Shown piece after piece: positions 41,250 to 41,471 of a DNA stretch of 41,471 nucleotides; the stretch's first letter is position 1, and each line of letters begins with the position of its first letter. Origin of the DNA: a bacterium BMS3Abin11. Its GTDB lineage: Bacteria; Pseudomonadota; Gammaproteobacteria; BMS3Bbin11. The stretch lies in NCBI GenBank assembly GCA_002897635.1, contig BDTD01000008.1, positions 1-41,471 of the forward strand, given 5' to 3'. A model generated the notes under the pieces. The model did no database searches. It was not told the DNA's origin and saw only the letters and a program-made list of their open reading frames with translations. The translations under genes and the position numbers were made by a program.

Positions 41250-41471
41250 ATGAAAAAGGAAGAAATGAGTTTTTTCGACTGGCAAGCACGATTTGATACC
41301 GAAGAGGCGTGTAAGGAATATTTATATAAAGAAAAGTGGCCAAACGGGTTCCAGTGTTCACAGTGTGGCCATAACCACGCCCATTATCTACCCAGTCGTG
41401 GTTTGTACCAATGCAGTGGCTGCCATAAACAACACTCTGTGACGGCAGACACCGTTTTTCATTCAACCAAA
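41250..41471 (+). CDS. IS1595-type transposase, N-terminal part (runs off the window)
   Basis: 74 codons reach the right edge. The protein begins MKKEEMSFFDWQARFDTEEAC and has a zinc ribbon C-S-Q-C (FQCSQCGHNHAHYL) and C-S-G-C-H (LYQCSGCHKQHSVTADTVFH). This is the N-terminal zinc-binding domain of IS1595 family transposases (ISXO2-like), ahead of the DDE domain that would follow outside the window. Confidence 0.88.
   Translation, partial: MKKEEMSFFDWQARFDTEEACKEYLYKEKWPNGFQCSQCGHNHAHYLPSRGLYQCSGCHKQHSVTADTVFHSTK

Overview
The window looks like a chromosomal segment of a gammaproteobacterium, probably a sulfur oxidiser. The order lysA–lptM–cyaY–(zinc ribbon)–argH–algZ–algR–hemC is the order known from pseudomonads and relatives. 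A secreted Gly/Asn/Trp repeat protein resembles sulfur globule proteins. A cis/trans fatty acid isomerase (cti) and a DUF308/HdeD protein suggest membrane-stress responses. No taxonomic marker is present, so the assignment is inference.

Layout. (1) 1–3530 is accessory DNA. Three ~110–210 bp direct repeats, two of them carrying the 3' half of tRNA-Phe(GAA), separate small cargo modules: a ribbon-helix-helix plus coiled-coil pair, then a Fic protein. No integrase is present. (2) 3631–7800 holds oxidative pentose-phosphate genes (pgl, zwf, and a 37-codon remnant of gnd just ahead of zwf) with a CMD–Rieske fusion and an HdeD-like protein. (3) 8030–16240 holds envelope and secreted proteins (β-propeller, lipoprotein, EEP-fold lipoprotein, Cti, AsmA) and dense intergenic repeats. 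(4) 16247–19335 is thiCSG behind a TPP riboswitch. (5) 19546–25493 holds acs and a likely three-gene operon of transporter-HEAT, cyclic-nucleotide-binding and secreted proteins. (6) 25835–28146 holds the sulfur-globule-like protein, an M48 lipoprotein peptidase and a secretin-N-like protein. (7) 28155–35984 is the conserved lysA-to-hemC block. Its argH–algZ gap holds two sibling RNA-like units, each ending in an intrinsic terminator. (8) 35985–37850 is a mosaic of mobile DNA: a 151-bp palindromic element, a truncated IS66, an inverted-repeat element carrying an orphan transposase C-terminal domain, and an IS4 fragment. It sits where hemD would be expected. (9) 37913–41068 holds a class I aldolase with an in-frame TGA, and an ECF sigma/putative anti-sigma pair followed by a signal peptidase I. 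Near-identical ECF-type promoters precede the sigma gene and the peptidase gene. (10) The window ends inside an IS1595-type transposase.

The most interesting signals are the tRNA-Phe repeat/cassette array, the sibling RNA units before algZ, the in-frame TGA in the aldolase, the twin ECF promoters, and families of 7-bp tandem repeats placed at gene borders. All homology statements come from motif recognition. No database was searched.
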